Assembly: GCF_900199205.1 (NCBI RefSeq)
Contig: NZ_OBMJ01000001.1
Coordinates: 5,325,001 to 5,389,000 of the forward strand
Direction of reading: 5' to 3'
From: Streptomyces sp. 1331.2
GTDB taxonomy: Bacteria > Actinomycetota > Actinomycetes > Streptomycetales > Streptomycetaceae
DNA length: 64,000 bases
Position 1 is the first letter of the stretch, and each line of letters begins with the position of its first letter. Positions 42,780 to 51,850 of this stretch are shown here, in pieces. The translations under genes were made by a program, and so were the position numbers. The notes under the pieces were generated by a model, which was given only the letters and a program-made list of their open reading frames with translations, was not told where the DNA came from and did no database searches.

Positions 42780-44795
42780 TCAGCCCGGCCGGCCGGTCCG
42801 CAGGAAGGCGGCCAGCAGTTCGTGCAGCACGGCGCCGCCCTCCTCGGCGAGCACCTCGTGCCCGGAGCCGGCCGCCTCGACGTACCGGAAGTCGGCGCCC
42901 TCGACCCGCCCGATCCGCAGCAACTCGTGCCGCAGGGAGCGGGATTGGCTCACCGGAACGACCTCGTCCCGGTTGCCGTGCACCATCAGCAGCGGCGCGG
43001 TCAGCCGGTGCGCCAGCTGCAGGACGTCGCGCGGTCCGCGGGCGTCGGTGATCGGCTCGCCGGCGCCCAGCCGGGTGGTCAACGCCCGTACGGGGGGCGC
43101 CGCTTCGGCCAGCAGGCGGGCGCCGGACAGGAACGGTGCGACGACGGCGCAGCGGGCGACCTGCCCGGCGGGCGCGTGCGCGGCCGCCAGCAGGGCCAGG
43201 AACGCGCCGTAGCTGACCCCGAACAGTGCGGGCGGCTCCAGGCCGAGCGCCGCGCGCTGGCCCGCGATGCCGTCCAGCAGGTACAGCACGTCGTCGAGGT
43301 CGGGCCCGCCCCAGGCGCCCCGGATGGCCATCGCGTGCGGCACCCCGTAGCCCGTCGAGCCGCGCTGGTTGGGGGCGACCACGGCCAGGCCCTCGGCGGC
43401 CATCCGCTGCAGCGCCGGGTCGAACTCCAGCCGCCAGGCGTCCGCCGGGCCGCCGTGCAGCGCCAGCACCAGGTGCGGGCTGCTCAGCCAGGCGTCCCCG
43501 CCGTACACCACGGCCTCCAACGGGCCTGCCGGGCCCGCCAGTTCGAGGCTCTGCGCGGGGAACCAGCGGCCGCCGTCCCCGGGCGGGGTGCTGCCGTCCA
43601 GCCGCCAACCGGCGGGCGGGGTCCGTACGGTGCGCACCCCGCCGGGCTGCCAGGGCAGCACGGTGTCCCGCCAGGGCCCGGGCAACCCGGAGCCCAGCGG
43701 CGCGAGTTGGAGCGGCAGCGGCATCGGGACGGTACCGGCGGGCAGCGGGCCGTGGGCCAGCAGGGCGTCCACGTCCAGGGTGGCCAGCGCCGCCGGGTGG
43801 TCGGGCGAGGAGTACGGCATCCGCAGCCCCGCCCCGTCCCAGTGGCCGACCGCGCCGAGCCGCCCGGGCGGCACCGGCAGCGGGTCCAACCGTCCGGCGG
43901 ACGGCTGCCACTGGGCGAGCGCCGAGCCGGCGCCGTGGTCGATCTGCACCGCGACCCGGGGGCCGTCCGCCCCCGCCCCGCGCCGCAGCGCGACCGGCCG
44001 CAGGACCATGCCCGCGACGTGCAGGCACTCCGGGAACCGCAGCGGCTCGCCGCCGCCGAGGACGCCCCAGCCGAGCCGGTCGGTGCCGGGCGCGTCGCTG
44101 CGCACCATCGCGAACCGGCTGTCCGGGTCGAACAGCACCAGGCGGTCGTTGCTGCGCTCGCCGATCTCCAGCAGCGGGGTGGCGGCACCGGTGCGCAGGT
44201 CCAGCACCACGCTGCGCACCAGGCCGGCGTGGACCCGGTCCAGTGCGAGCAGCGCGCCCGCGTGGTCCAGCCAGACGCCGCCGCCGTGCAACCCCGGGAG
44301 TTCGGCGACCTGTTCGGGGGCGCTGCCGTCGGTGCGCACCAGCCAGGCGGTGGTCGCCGGGCGGGTGTCGGTGCCGAGGGCGAGCGCCACCGGCGTCCGC
44401 GGGCCGGCGCCCGCCGGGACCGGGAGCGGCACCAGGCGCAGCCCGGCCATCCGGAGCGAGGCCAGGGGCTCCTCTGCGGCACCGTACGAACCGCCCTCGC
44501 CGTGTTCGCCGCAGGAGAGGCGGACCAGGTCGTGCCGTTCGCCGTCGTGCCGGCAGACCAGCACCGAACCGTCCGGCAGCGCGACCAGTTGCGAGCGCAG
44601 GCTCTCCGAACGGTTGCCGGACAGCGGCAGCGCGAGCGGCACGGCCGGGGTGCCGTCCGGTGGCAGGCGCCAACTCTCCGCGTACCAGCCGCTGTCGGCG
44701 GAGGAGGCGAGGCAGGCGGCATGGCTGCCGTCGGGGGCGAAGGTGAAGCTCAGTCGGCGCAGGGCCTGGGTCATGGTCCGGGTGGCCACGTTCAT
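42780..44795 (-). CDS. S9 family (prolyl-oligopeptidase-type) peptidase, likely leader protease
   Basis: Cytoplasmic serine peptidase of 671 residues without signal sequence. The first 420 residues show beta-propeller repeats, the last 250 are an alpha/beta hydrolase: VLALHGGPADAWR (oxyanion region), nucleophile elbow LFGVSYGAFLALLA with Ser528, Asp610 in VHGNRDEVVPV and His646 in AGSGHEVLAEEG. Prolyl-oligopeptidases remove leaders in class III clusters (FlaP in Kribbella), so leader processing of the adjacent precursor is likely. The start overlaps the synthetase stop (ATGA), giving coupled translation. Confidence 0.87.
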   Translation of the reverse strand: MNVATRTMTQALRRLSFTFAPDGSHAACLASSADSGWYAESWRLPPDGTPAVPLALPLSGNRSESLRSQLVALPDGSVLVCRHDGERHDLVRLSCGEHGEGGSYGAAEEPLASLRMAGLRLVPLPVPAGAGPRTPVALALGTDTRPATTAWLVRTDGSAPEQVAELPGLHGGGVWLDHAGALLALDRVHAGLVRSVVLDLRTGAATPLLEIGERSNDRLVLFDPDSRFAMVRSDAPGTDRLGWGVLGGGEPLRFPECLHVAGMVLRPVALRRGAGADGPRVAVQIDHGAGSALAQWQPSAGRLDPLPVPPGRLGAVGHWDGAGLRMPYSSPDHPAALATLDVDALLAHGPLPAGTVPMPLPLQLAPLGSGLPGPWRDTVLPWQPGGVRTVRTPPAGWRLDGSTPPGDGGRWFPAQSLELAGPAGPLEAVVYGGDAWLSSPHLVLALHGGPADAWRLEFDPALQRMAAEGLAVVAPNQRGSTGYGVPHAMAIRGAWGGPDLDDVLYLLDGIAGQRAALGLEPPALFGVSYGAFLALLAAAHAPAGQVARCAVVAPFLSGARLLAEAAPPVRALTTRLGAGEPITDARGPRDVLQLAHRLTAPLLMVHGNRDEVVPVSQSRSLRHELLRIGRVEGADFRYVEAAGSGHEVLAEEGGAVLHELLAAFLRTGRPG

Positions 44796-47773
44796 GCTCC
44801 ACTCACCCCGCCGCTGCCGGAGGGGAGTCGGCGTACGGTGGGCGGCACCGGGTCCAGCCAGAGCCGGGGGCCGCCGTCACGCAGCCGTAGCAGGAAGGCC
44901 AACGGGCCTGCCGTGCCGGTGCCGTAGGCGGGGGCGCAGCCCGTACCGGTCTCGTCGGGGAGCACCAGGAGGCCGTCGCGCCGGGCCGTCCGGGTGGCGA
45001 TGAGGGCGGCCGACTGCTCGGCGGCGCAGCGGAATTCGGGCTCTCCGGTGGCCTCGGCGAGGTCCAGCAGGTACTCGCCGTCGCCGGCCAGTCCGTGGCA
45101 GGCGCTCACCCCGCCGTGCCAGCGGGCGGCGGACACGGCACGTCCGGCGGCGCGGGCCAGGTCGAGGGTGTCGGCGTCGCCGGTGGCCCGCCAGAGCCGC
45201 AGCAGGAAGCTGCCCGCGCCGGAGGAGCCGCTGCACCAGTGGGAGAGCCGGATGTGGGCCGGGTCGTTCGCGCTCTGCGGCCACCAGGCGCGCTCGCGAC
45301 CGTCGTCCCAGCGGACGGTCGCGGCGAGGGTGTGCCCGGCCGCGACGGCGCCGGCCAGCAGGGCCTGGTCGCCGGTGGCCTCGGCGGCGGCCAGCAGGAA
45401 GGCGCCCACACCGGCCACGCCGTGGGCGAAGCCGAGGTGGGTGATCCCGGCGAGCGCGGAGTCGAAGTCCAGGGGCACCGGCCAGACCGTTCCGTACGGT
45501 TCGTGGCGGGCGGCGGCGAGCAGGGCGCGGGCGGCGTGGGCGGCGCGGTCCAGGAAGTCCTGGCTCCCGGCCGCGGCACCGGTGAAACCCCCGGCGGTGA
45601 AGCCTCCGGTGGTGAAGTCATCTGCGGTGAAGTCATGTGCGGCGAAGCGGAGTTGGGTGAATCCGGCGCCGGCCGCGCCGTGGCAGACGTCGGGGTTGGG
45701 CCACTCGACGGCGATCCGACGGGCGAGTGCGGCGGCCCGAACGGCCAGCTCGGGGTCGTCCAAGGCCCGGGCGGCGTCCAGGAGCGCCCAGGCGGTGCCG
45801 GACCGTCCGAAGTGCAGGCCGGGCAGCACCACCGGCTCGACGGCGATGCGCCGCTCGATCCAGTCTGCGGCCGTCCGCGCCGTCCGCACGGCCTCCTCCC
45901 GTATCCCGTCCGGCAGCCGCCCGCCCGCAACGGCCCGGGCCAGCACGGCCAGCACCCCGGCGGCGCCGTGCTGCACATTGCACGGATCGGTGCGTTCCCC
46001 GGCGGGCACCACGGGCCAGAGCCGGTCCCGCCGCTCCGGGGTGGCGGTGGCGGCGAGGTGGCGCAGGCCGTCGTGCAGCAGCCGGTCGAGCGGCGGGGCG
46101 TCCTCGTCGCCGGCGCGAGCGGTGCCGCTGTCCGTGCCCCGCCGGGCGGGCGCGTGCCACAGCGGTGTGACGACGGCGGCACCCCGCCCCGGTGCCACAC
46201 CGGCCCTGTCCGGCTCGCCCGCGCCCAGCGCCTCCCGGACCCGCCCGATCCCCCACCGCTGCTCCGGCTCCTCGGCCCGCAGCCCGAGGATCGCCGGCGC
46301 CAGCCGCCGCGCCGTCGCCCCCGTCCGCGCCGCGAGGGCGAGCCAGCGGCCGAGGCGTTCGGCGACCGGCCGGGCCTGCGGGAGGTCGTCCGGCAGGAGC
46401 GGGTCGTGCCCGGTGGCCAGGAGGAAGAGCAGGCCGCCGAGGGCGTACAGGTCGACGGCCGGGTCGGCGACGCAGCTGCCCGTGCCGGCGAGCCGGCCGG
46501 GCCCGTGTTCGGGCGCGCGGTAGCCGGGGGTGCCGGCCGATCCGGCGGCGCGGCCGGTCTCGGCGGCGAGTTCGAGGTCGACCAGCCGCAGAGTGCCGTC
46601 GGGGCGGACCATGACGTTGCCGGGGGAGAGGTCGCGCAGGACCAGCCCCTGGGCGTGCACTCGCTCGACCAGGTCGAGCAGGGCGTGCGCGAGCGGTCCG
46701 GCTTCGGCCCAGTCGACGTCGGGGCTGCCGTCGCGCCGCAGCCGGGCGGCGACCCAGCTGCCCAGCGGCTGTCCGGCGATTCGTTCCTGCACCAGGAAGA
46801 CGGAGTCGTCCTGCTCGATCAGGTCGACGGCGCGCGGCGCCAGGTCCTGCCCGGCCAGGCGGTCGAGCAGCGCGGCCTCGTGCCGCAGCGCGTCGCGGGC
46901 GTCGGTGCCCGCGCGGTCGACCTCGATGTGTGCGCGCGCCTGCTTGACCACGACCTCGGCGCCGCTGGACGTCTCCCGCCCGAGGAACACCCCGCCCTTG
47001 GCGCCGTGTCGCACGGCGGCGGTGACCGCGTACCGCCCGGCCAGCAGCACCCCGCTGCTGGCCTTGCGCCCGCCGCCGGCCTTGCGGTCACCGCCCCCGG
47101 CGGTCTCCGCGCGCAGCGGATCCCGCACCCACGCCGGCGCCCGGTACGACCCGCCGCGGACGTCCTCCGCCCGCTCCCCGCCCGGCCCGCGCAGCACCGA
47201 CCGGTACTCCCCGTCGTTGCCCAGCTTCGCCGGCAGCGCGAACGCGCCGTACCGGTAGTGCACCCGGCTCCCGGGCCGGTACGGCTGGTCGGAGAGCACC
47301 ACCGGCCCCGGCAGCCCGGCGGTGGCCCGGTCGAGCCCGGCCGCCAGCCGCTGGAACTGCGCGTCGTCCGCCGGGTAGACGGTGATGAACTTGCCCGCCG
47401 AACCACGGTCGCTGTTCCGGGAGTTGAGCTCCCGCAGCCGTTCCGGCCCGGCGGCGAACTTGAAGCTGCACGGATCCTCGGCGAGCTCCCGGACGACCGC
47501 CGCGAGCACCTGCTCGCCGACCACCGAGGCCGCGCTCACGTGCAGCTTCCACCCCTGCTCCGGCAGTTCCACCGAAGGCCGGGACGAGGACGCGGACGGC
47601 CTGGCCGTGCACCAGAAGCCACCGACGGTGACCTCCCAGCCACCGTCGCCTCCCCGGCCCCCGGTACCGGCCAGCGCCGCCCGCGTCGTCTCCGGCCACG
47701 AACCGGCCGCACCCGGCCCGCGCCCCACCGATCCCCTGTCCCCGGCCGTACGCGGTGATGTGCCCGCCCTCAT
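44792..47773 (-). CDS. Lanthipeptide synthetase, LanL/LanKC type (lyase-kinase-cyclase)
   Basis: A three-domain enzyme of about 993 residues. The lyase domain starts WKLHVSAASVVGEQVLAAVV and includes RGSAGKFITVYPADD and GSRVHYRYGAFALP. The kinase domain has GGVFLGRETSSGAEVVVKQA, catalytic VLRDLSPGNVMV and metal-binding LRLVDLELA. The cyclase domain keeps all three LanC zinc ligands: the Cys of SHWCSGSSGAG (about residue 847) and Cys-His of SACHGLAGDGE (about 892). Intact zinc ligands point to class IV (LanL), since class III cyclases lack them. It phosphorylates, eliminates and cyclises the precursor at 42494. Start ATG 47773 was preferred because GAAGGG abuts the alternative ATG 47785. Confidence 0.92.
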   Translation of the reverse strand: MRAGTSPRTAGDRGSVGRGPGAAGSWPETTRAALAGTGGRGGDGGWEVTVGGFWCTARPSASSSRPSVELPEQGWKLHVSAASVVGEQVLAAVVRELAEDPCSFKFAAGPERLRELNSRNSDRGSAGKFITVYPADDAQFQRLAAGLDRATAGLPGPVVLSDQPYRPGSRVHYRYGAFALPAKLGNDGEYRSVLRGPGGERAEDVRGGSYRAPAWVRDPLRAETAGGGDRKAGGGRKASSGVLLAGRYAVTAAVRHGAKGGVFLGRETSSGAEVVVKQARAHIEVDRAGTDARDALRHEAALLDRLAGQDLAPRAVDLIEQDDSVFLVQERIAGQPLGSWVAARLRRDGSPDVDWAEAGPLAHALLDLVERVHAQGLVLRDLSPGNVMVRPDGTLRLVDLELAAETGRAAGSAGTPGYRAPEHGPGRLAGTGSCVADPAVDLYALGGLLFLLATGHDPLLPDDLPQARPVAERLGRWLALAARTGATARRLAPAILGLRAEEPEQRWGIGRVREALGAGEPDRAGVAPGRGAAVVTPLWHAPARRGTDSGTARAGDEDAPPLDRLLHDGLRHLAATATPERRDRLWPVVPAGERTDPCNVQHGAAGVLAVLARAVAGGRLPDGIREEAVRTARTAADWIERRIAVEPVVLPGLHFGRSGTAWALLDAARALDDPELAVRAAALARRIAVEWPNPDVCHGAAGAGFTQLRFAAHDFTADDFTTGGFTAGGFTGAAAGSQDFLDRAAHAARALLAAARHEPYGTVWPVPLDFDSALAGITHLGFAHGVAGVGAFLLAAAEATGDQALLAGAVAAGHTLAATVRWDDGRERAWWPQSANDPAHIRLSHWCSGSSGAGSFLLRLWRATGDADTLDLARAAGRAVSAARWHGGVSACHGLAGDGEYLLDLAEATGEPEFRCAAEQSAALIATRTARRDGLLVLPDETGTGCAPAYGTGTAGPLAFLLRLRDGGPRLWLDPVPPTVRRLPSGSGGVSGA

Positions 47774-48270
47774 TCGCCGCCACATCCCTTCGTCTCGGCC
47801 GCCGCCACCCGCGGGTGCCGCACTGCTCCGGCACCCGGGGCGTACGGCCCGGCCTGATCGGTGTCCTTGTGCGACCCCGGCTCGGGGCTCGCGCTCCCGG
47901 CTCGGGGCTCGCGCTCCCGGATCGGGGCTACTGACGGGGCAACTCCCGTTCGCAGAGCTGAAGTTAGTTTCGAGAAAACCGACGCCTCAACGCAGAGCCG
48001 GTCACTTCACTCGTAAGGGTGATCAGGATGCGGTTTCGCATCCGGACGGGGGCCGCGGTGTGAGCAGAGCGCGCCGGGCGTGCGGGGGCGCACGGCCCGC
48101 GCGGGCCCGGGCGGGCGCTCCTCGCCGACCCCGCGCCGCAGGTTGACGCGCATCCGTACGCCGACGGCACCCCCGTCCGAACCCGCGCCCGCAGCCGCCG
48201 GAGCCGCCGGAACGCCGGGCCCCGAACGGCCGAGGCCCGACCGCCCCCGCGCGCACGGTAGTCTCGACAG
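47774..48270. other. Intergenic region between the lanthipeptide operon and nif3
   Basis: About 500 bases with no supportable gene. It should hold the promoters of the two divergent transcription units. It contains the 20-bp repeats at 47881, an AT-richer stretch (AAGTTAGTTTCGAGAAAA near 47960) that may be the lanthipeptide promoter, a GGATGCG/CGCATCC hairpin at 48026-48043, and TAGTCT at 48259 six bases before the nif3 GTG. Confidence 0.5.
47881..47940. repeat. 20-bp tandem repeat upstream of the lanthipeptide synthetase
   Basis: CTCGGGGCTCGCGCTCCCGG occurs at 47881 and again unchanged at 47901; a third, decayed copy (ATCGGGGCTACTGACGGGGC) follows. Near two helical turns in period and located in the promoter region of the cluster, it could be a regulator site. 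Confidence 0.75.
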
Positions 48271-49107
48271 GTGCCGAAACTGTCCGACGTCATCACCGCG
48301 CTCGAAGAGGTCTACCCCCCGCAGTGGGCGGAGTCCTGGGACGCCGTCGGCCTGGTCTGCGGAGACCCTCAGGCCGAGGTCAACCGCGTGCTCTTCGCCG
48401 TCGACCCCGTCCAGGCGGTCGTCGACGAGGCCGTGGAGTGGGGCGCCGACCTGGTCGTCACCCACCACCCCCTCTACCTGCGCGGCACCACCAGCGTCGC
48501 CGCCACCACCTTCAAGGGGCGGGTGGTGCACTCGCTGATCACCAACGGCATCGCCCTGCACGTCGCCCACACCAACGCCGACCACGCCGACCCCGGCGTC
48601 TCGGACGCGCTCGCCGAGGCCGTCGGCCTGCGGGTGACCGGTCCGCTGGTGCCGGACCCGACCGACCCGCTGGGCCGCCGCGGCGCCGGCCGGATCGGCC
48701 TGCTGGAGCCCCCGCTGACCCTGTCCGCGTTCGCCGCGCAGGTCGCGAAGGGCCTGCCCGCCACCGCCGCCGGCGTCCGCGTCGCGGGCGACCCGACCCG
48801 GCTGGTCAGCCGGGTCGCGGTGTGCGGCGGCTCGGGCGACAGCCTCTTCGCCGAGGTCCGGGCGGCCGGCGTGGACGCCTACGTGACCGCCGACCTGCGC
48901 CACCACCCGGCCTCAGAGGCCGCCGAGGCGGCGCCCGTCGCGCTGATCGACGCCGCCCACTGGGCCACCGAGTGGCCCTGGCTCACCCTGGCCGAGCGGG
49001 CCCTGCAGTCCGCCGCGGACAAGCGCGGCTGGGCCGTGGAGACCAAGGTCTCCCACCGGGTCACCGACCCGTGGACCGCGCACGCCCCCATGTCCTTCAC
49101 CGCCTGA
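48271..49107 (+). CDS. Nif3-like dinuclear metal centre protein
   Basis: A 278-residue NIF3/DUF34 protein that forms a toroidal hexamer with a two-metal site. Ligand segments are visible: LVVTHHPLYLRG, HVAHTNADHADPGVSDALAE, and near the C-terminus LIDAAHWATEWPWL. WDAVGLVCGDPQAEV at the N-terminus is also conserved. GTP cyclohydrolase-like and nucleotide-related activities have been proposed, but the role is open. GTG 48271 follows a TAGTCT -10-like box by exactly six bases, so the mRNA is probably leaderless. It heads an operon with the zinc-ribbon and RNase H genes. Confidence 0.92.
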   Translation: MPKLSDVITALEEVYPPQWAESWDAVGLVCGDPQAEVNRVLFAVDPVQAVVDEAVEWGADLVVTHHPLYLRGTTSVAATTFKGRVVHSLITNGIALHVAHTNADHADPGVSDALAEAVGLRVTGPLVPDPTDPLGRRGAGRIGLLEPPLTLSAFAAQVAKGLPATAAGVRVAGDPTRLVSRVAVCGGSGDSLFAEVRAAGVDAYVTADLRHHPASEAAEAAPVALIDAAHWATEWPWLTLAERALQSAADKRGWAVETKVSHRVTDPWTAHAPMSFTA

Positions 49108-49130
49108 CCCGATTCACAGGAGCTCTCCGC

Positions 49131-49874
49131 TTGAACGCCGCGCCCGCCGACCAGATCCGCCTGCTCGACCTCCAGGCCATCGACTCGAAGCTCGACCAGC
49201 TGGCCCACCGGCGCCGGAGCCTGCCCGAGCACGCCGAGATCGACAAGGCCACCGCCGACCACACCGCGCTCAAGGACCTCGTCGTCGCCGCCGAGGCCCA
49301 GAAGGGCGACACCGCCCGCGAGCTGACCAAGGCCGAGCAGGACGTCGAGCAGGTCCGCGCCCGCGCGGCCCGCAACCAGCAGCGCCTGGACTCCGGCGCG
49401 ATCACCTCGCCGAGGGACCTGGAGAACCTCCAGCACGAGATCGGCTCGCTCGCCAAGCGCCAGGGCGACCTGGAGGAGGTCGTGCTGGAGATCATGGAGC
49501 GCCAGGAGAGCGCCAAGAGCCGGGTCGAGGAGCTGTCCGCCCGCCTGGAGCACTCCACCGTCGTCCTCACCGAGGCCGAGGGCCGCCGCGACGCCGCCTT
49601 CGCCGAGATCGACGCCGAGGCCGACAAGGTCAAGCGCGACCGCGAGACCATCGCCGCCGTCATCCCGGCCGACCTGCTGAAGGTCTACACCAAGCTGCGC
49701 GAGACCCAGGGCGGCGTCGGCGCGGCCCGCCTCTACCAGCGCCGCTGCGAGGGCTGCCGCACCGAGTTCTCGATCACCGAGCTGAACGCCATCAAGGCCG
49801 AGCCGGCCGACAAGGTCGTCCGCTGCGAGAACTGCTCGCGGATCCTGGTCCGCACCGCCGACTCGGGCGTCTGA
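49131..49874 (+). CDS. Coiled-coil protein with C4 zinc ribbon (CT398/DUF164-like)
   Basis: A 247-residue protein. Residues 8-185 are a long antiparallel coiled coil (heptads through LTKAEQDVEQVRARAARNQQ and LENLQHEIGSLAKRQGDLEE). The C-terminal zinc ribbon is RRCEGCRTEF ... VRCENCSRIL with two CxxC pairs. The family binds RNA or nucleic acids by proposal; its function is not settled. The start is TTG 49131 with AGGAG eight bases upstream. It lies 23 bases after nif3 and four before the RNase H gene, an order conserved in streptomycetes, so all three likely share one transcript. Confidence 0.9.
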   Translation: MNAAPADQIRLLDLQAIDSKLDQLAHRRRSLPEHAEIDKATADHTALKDLVVAAEAQKGDTARELTKAEQDVEQVRARAARNQQRLDSGAITSPRDLENLQHEIGSLAKRQGDLEEVVLEIMERQESAKSRVEELSARLEHSTVVLTEAEGRRDAAFAEIDAEADKVKRDRETIAAVIPADLLKVYTKLRETQGGVGAARLYQRRCEGCRTEFSITELNAIKAEPADKVVRCENCSRILVRTADSGV

Positions 49875-49878
49875 TCCG

Positions 49879-51036
49879 GTGGCGGCGCGCTTCATCGTCG
49901 AGGCGGACGGCGGGTCCCGGGGCAACCCGGGGCCGGCCGGCTACGGCGCGGTGGTCCGCGACGGGGACACCGGGCAGATCGTCGCCGAAGCCGCCGAGTT
50001 CATCGGCCACGCCACCAACAACGTGGCCGAGTACAAGGGCCTGATCGCCGGCCTCAAAGCGGCCCGGGAGCTCGACCCGGACGCCTCGGTGGACGTCCGG
50101 ATGGACTCCAAGCTGGTCGTCGAGCAGATGTCCGGGCGCTGGAAGATCAAGCACCCCGACATGCAGCCGCTCGCCGCCGAGGCCCGCGCCGTCCTCCCGC
50201 GCGGCCGGGTCACGTACACCTGGATCCCGCGCGAGCGGAACAAGGACGCGGACCGGCTGGCCAACGAGGCGATGGACGCCGGCAAGGCCGGCCGCCAGTG
50301 GGAGCCCCGGAAGCCCGCCGCCTTGGCAGCCTCCTCCGCTGACGCCGTCGCGGACGAGCCGCCGCTGGAGACCGCCACCCCCAAGGCCGGCTGGGCCGCC
50401 CCGGCCGACCTCGGCACCCCGACCACCTTCGTCCTGCTGCGCCACGGCGAGACCCCGCTCACCCCGGAGAAGCGTTTCTCCGGCAGCGGCGGCAGCGACC
50501 CGGAGCTCTCCGACAAGGGCCGCTGGCAGGCCGAGCGGGCCGCCGAGGCGCTTGCCGCGCGCGGCAGCATCCAGGCCGTCGTCGCCTCCCCGATGCGCCG
50601 CACCCGGCAGACCGCCGAGACCGTCGCCGCCAGGCTCGGCCTGGAGGTCCGCTACGAGGACGGGCTGCGCGAGGTCGACTTCGGCGACTGGGAGGGCCTG
50701 ACCTTCGCCGAGGTGCGGGAGCGCTACCCGGACGACCTGTCGGCCTGGCTCGGCTCCGCCAAGGCCAAGCCGACCGGCAGCGCCGAAAGCTTCACCACCC
50801 TCACCCACCGGGCGGGCGTCGCCCGGGACAAGATCATCGCCCGGTACGCGGGGAAGACCGTGCTGGTGGTCTCGCACGTCAGCCCGATCAAGACCCTGGT
50901 CCGGCTGGCGATCGGCGCCCCGCCGGACTCGATGTACCGGATGGAGCTGAGCGCCGCCTCGATCTGCGCCGTCCAGTACTACGCGGACGGCAACGCCTCG
51001 CTGCGGCTGCTCAACGACACCTCGCACCTGCGCTGA
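49879..51036 (+). CDS. Bifunctional RNase HI / acid phosphatase
   Basis: A 385-residue fusion. Residues 1-135 are RNase HI with the four acidic metal ligands: Asp10 (VEADGGSRGNPG), Glu51 (NNVAEYKGLIAG), Asp76 (VRMDSKLVVEQM) and an Asp in RNKDADRLANEA. After an Ala-rich linker, residues about 180-385 are a histidine phosphatase with the catalytic VLLRHGETPLTPE, the Glu region GLREVDFGDWEGLTFAE, and second His in VLVVSHVSPIKTL. The related mycobacterial Rv2228c has RNase H and alpha-ribazole phosphatase activity, so cobalamin synthesis may be involved. GTG 49879 follows the previous stop by four bases. Confidence 0.94.
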   Translation: MAARFIVEADGGSRGNPGPAGYGAVVRDGDTGQIVAEAAEFIGHATNNVAEYKGLIAGLKAARELDPDASVDVRMDSKLVVEQMSGRWKIKHPDMQPLAAEARAVLPRGRVTYTWIPRERNKDADRLANEAMDAGKAGRQWEPRKPAALAASSADAVADEPPLETATPKAGWAAPADLGTPTTFVLLRHGETPLTPEKRFSGSGGSDPELSDKGRWQAERAAEALAARGSIQAVVASPMRRTRQTAETVAARLGLEVRYEDGLREVDFGDWEGLTFAEVRERYPDDLSAWLGSAKAKPTGSAESFTTLTHRAGVARDKIIARYAGKTVLVVSHVSPIKTLVRLAIGAPPDSMYRMELSAASICAVQYYADGNASLRLLNDTSHLR

Positions 51037-51054
51037 CCCGGCCGGGGCAGCCGG

Positions 51055-51840
51055 TCAGTGCACCTCGGTGACCACCACGTCCAGCTGCCACGGCTTGCGC
51101 GCGGTGCCCTCCGCCGCCAGCTCCACCCGGTGGCCCAGCTCCAGCAGCGCGTCCATCAGCTCGCCGGGCGTCTTGGGCTCGGCCCCCGCGACCAGCAGGT
51201 CCCGCACCAGCCGCCCCTTCGTCGCCTTGTTGAAGTGGCTGACGACGGTGCGCTTGCCGTTGCGCTCCTGCAGCACCCGGACGGTCGCCGTACGGGAGGC
51301 CACCTCGCCGGCTGGCTTCCACGCCGCCGCGTACGCGGAACTGCGCAGGTCCAGCACCAGGCCGTCGGCCACCTCCGGCAGCACGGAGGCCGTCGCCCCG
51401 CGCCAGTACGTCCCCAGTGCCCCAAGGCCGGGCAGCTTCACGCCCATCGAGCAGCGGTAGGACGGGATCCGGTCGGAGATCCGCACGGCGCCCCAGAGGC
51501 CGGAGAAGACCAGCAGCGAGCGCTCGGCCCGGTCGTACGCGGCAGGGTCCAGGGTGGCCAGCCCGAGGTTGTCGAACAGCACCCCGGTGTACACCTCGCC
51601 CGCCGGGCGGGCGCCCGCCGTCCGCAGGCCGGCGTTCTTGGCGATCTCCCCGCGCAGCCCGGGGGAGAGGCCCAGCACCTCGGCGGCGGCGTCCTCGTCG
51701 CCCCGGCAGAGCCCGACCAGCGCGTCCAGCACCGCCCCGCGGGCCGCCGTCAGCCCGGGCAGCGACAGCCCGTCCAGCTCCACCGGCCCGCCGTCCCCGG
51801 ACCCGGCCTTGCCCTCCGAGGGCGGCAACAGCACCAGCAC
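51055..51840 (-). CDS. yaaA: Peroxide stress protein YaaA family (DUF328)
   Basis: A 261-residue protein starting LVLLPPSEGKAG, the family's N-terminal signature, with VFSGLWGAVRISDRIPSYRC, LPGLGALGTYWRGA and VVSHFNKATKGRLVRDLL, all typical. E. coli YaaA binds DNA and lowers free iron under peroxide stress. GTG 51840 starts the protein. It converges on the RNase H gene, with only 18 bases between stops, and lies ten bases after a DUF3995 gene on the same strand. Confidence 0.9.
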   Translation of the reverse strand: MLVLLPPSEGKAGSGDGGPVELDGLSLPGLTAARGAVLDALVGLCRGDEDAAAEVLGLSPGLRGEIAKNAGLRTAGARPAGEVYTGVLFDNLGLATLDPAAYDRAERSLLVFSGLWGAVRISDRIPSYRCSMGVKLPGLGALGTYWRGATASVLPEVADGLVLDLRSSAYAAAWKPAGEVASRTATVRVLQERNGKRTVVSHFNKATKGRLVRDLLVAGAEPKTPGELMDALLELGHRVELAAEGTARKPWQLDVVVTEVH

Positions 51841-51850
51841 AGCGGACTCC

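Noticed and set aside
48001-48060. tRNA-like hairpin with GGTTTCGCATCC
   Set aside because: It resembles a T arm only superficially; no acceptor, D arm or anticodon arm can be formed around it.
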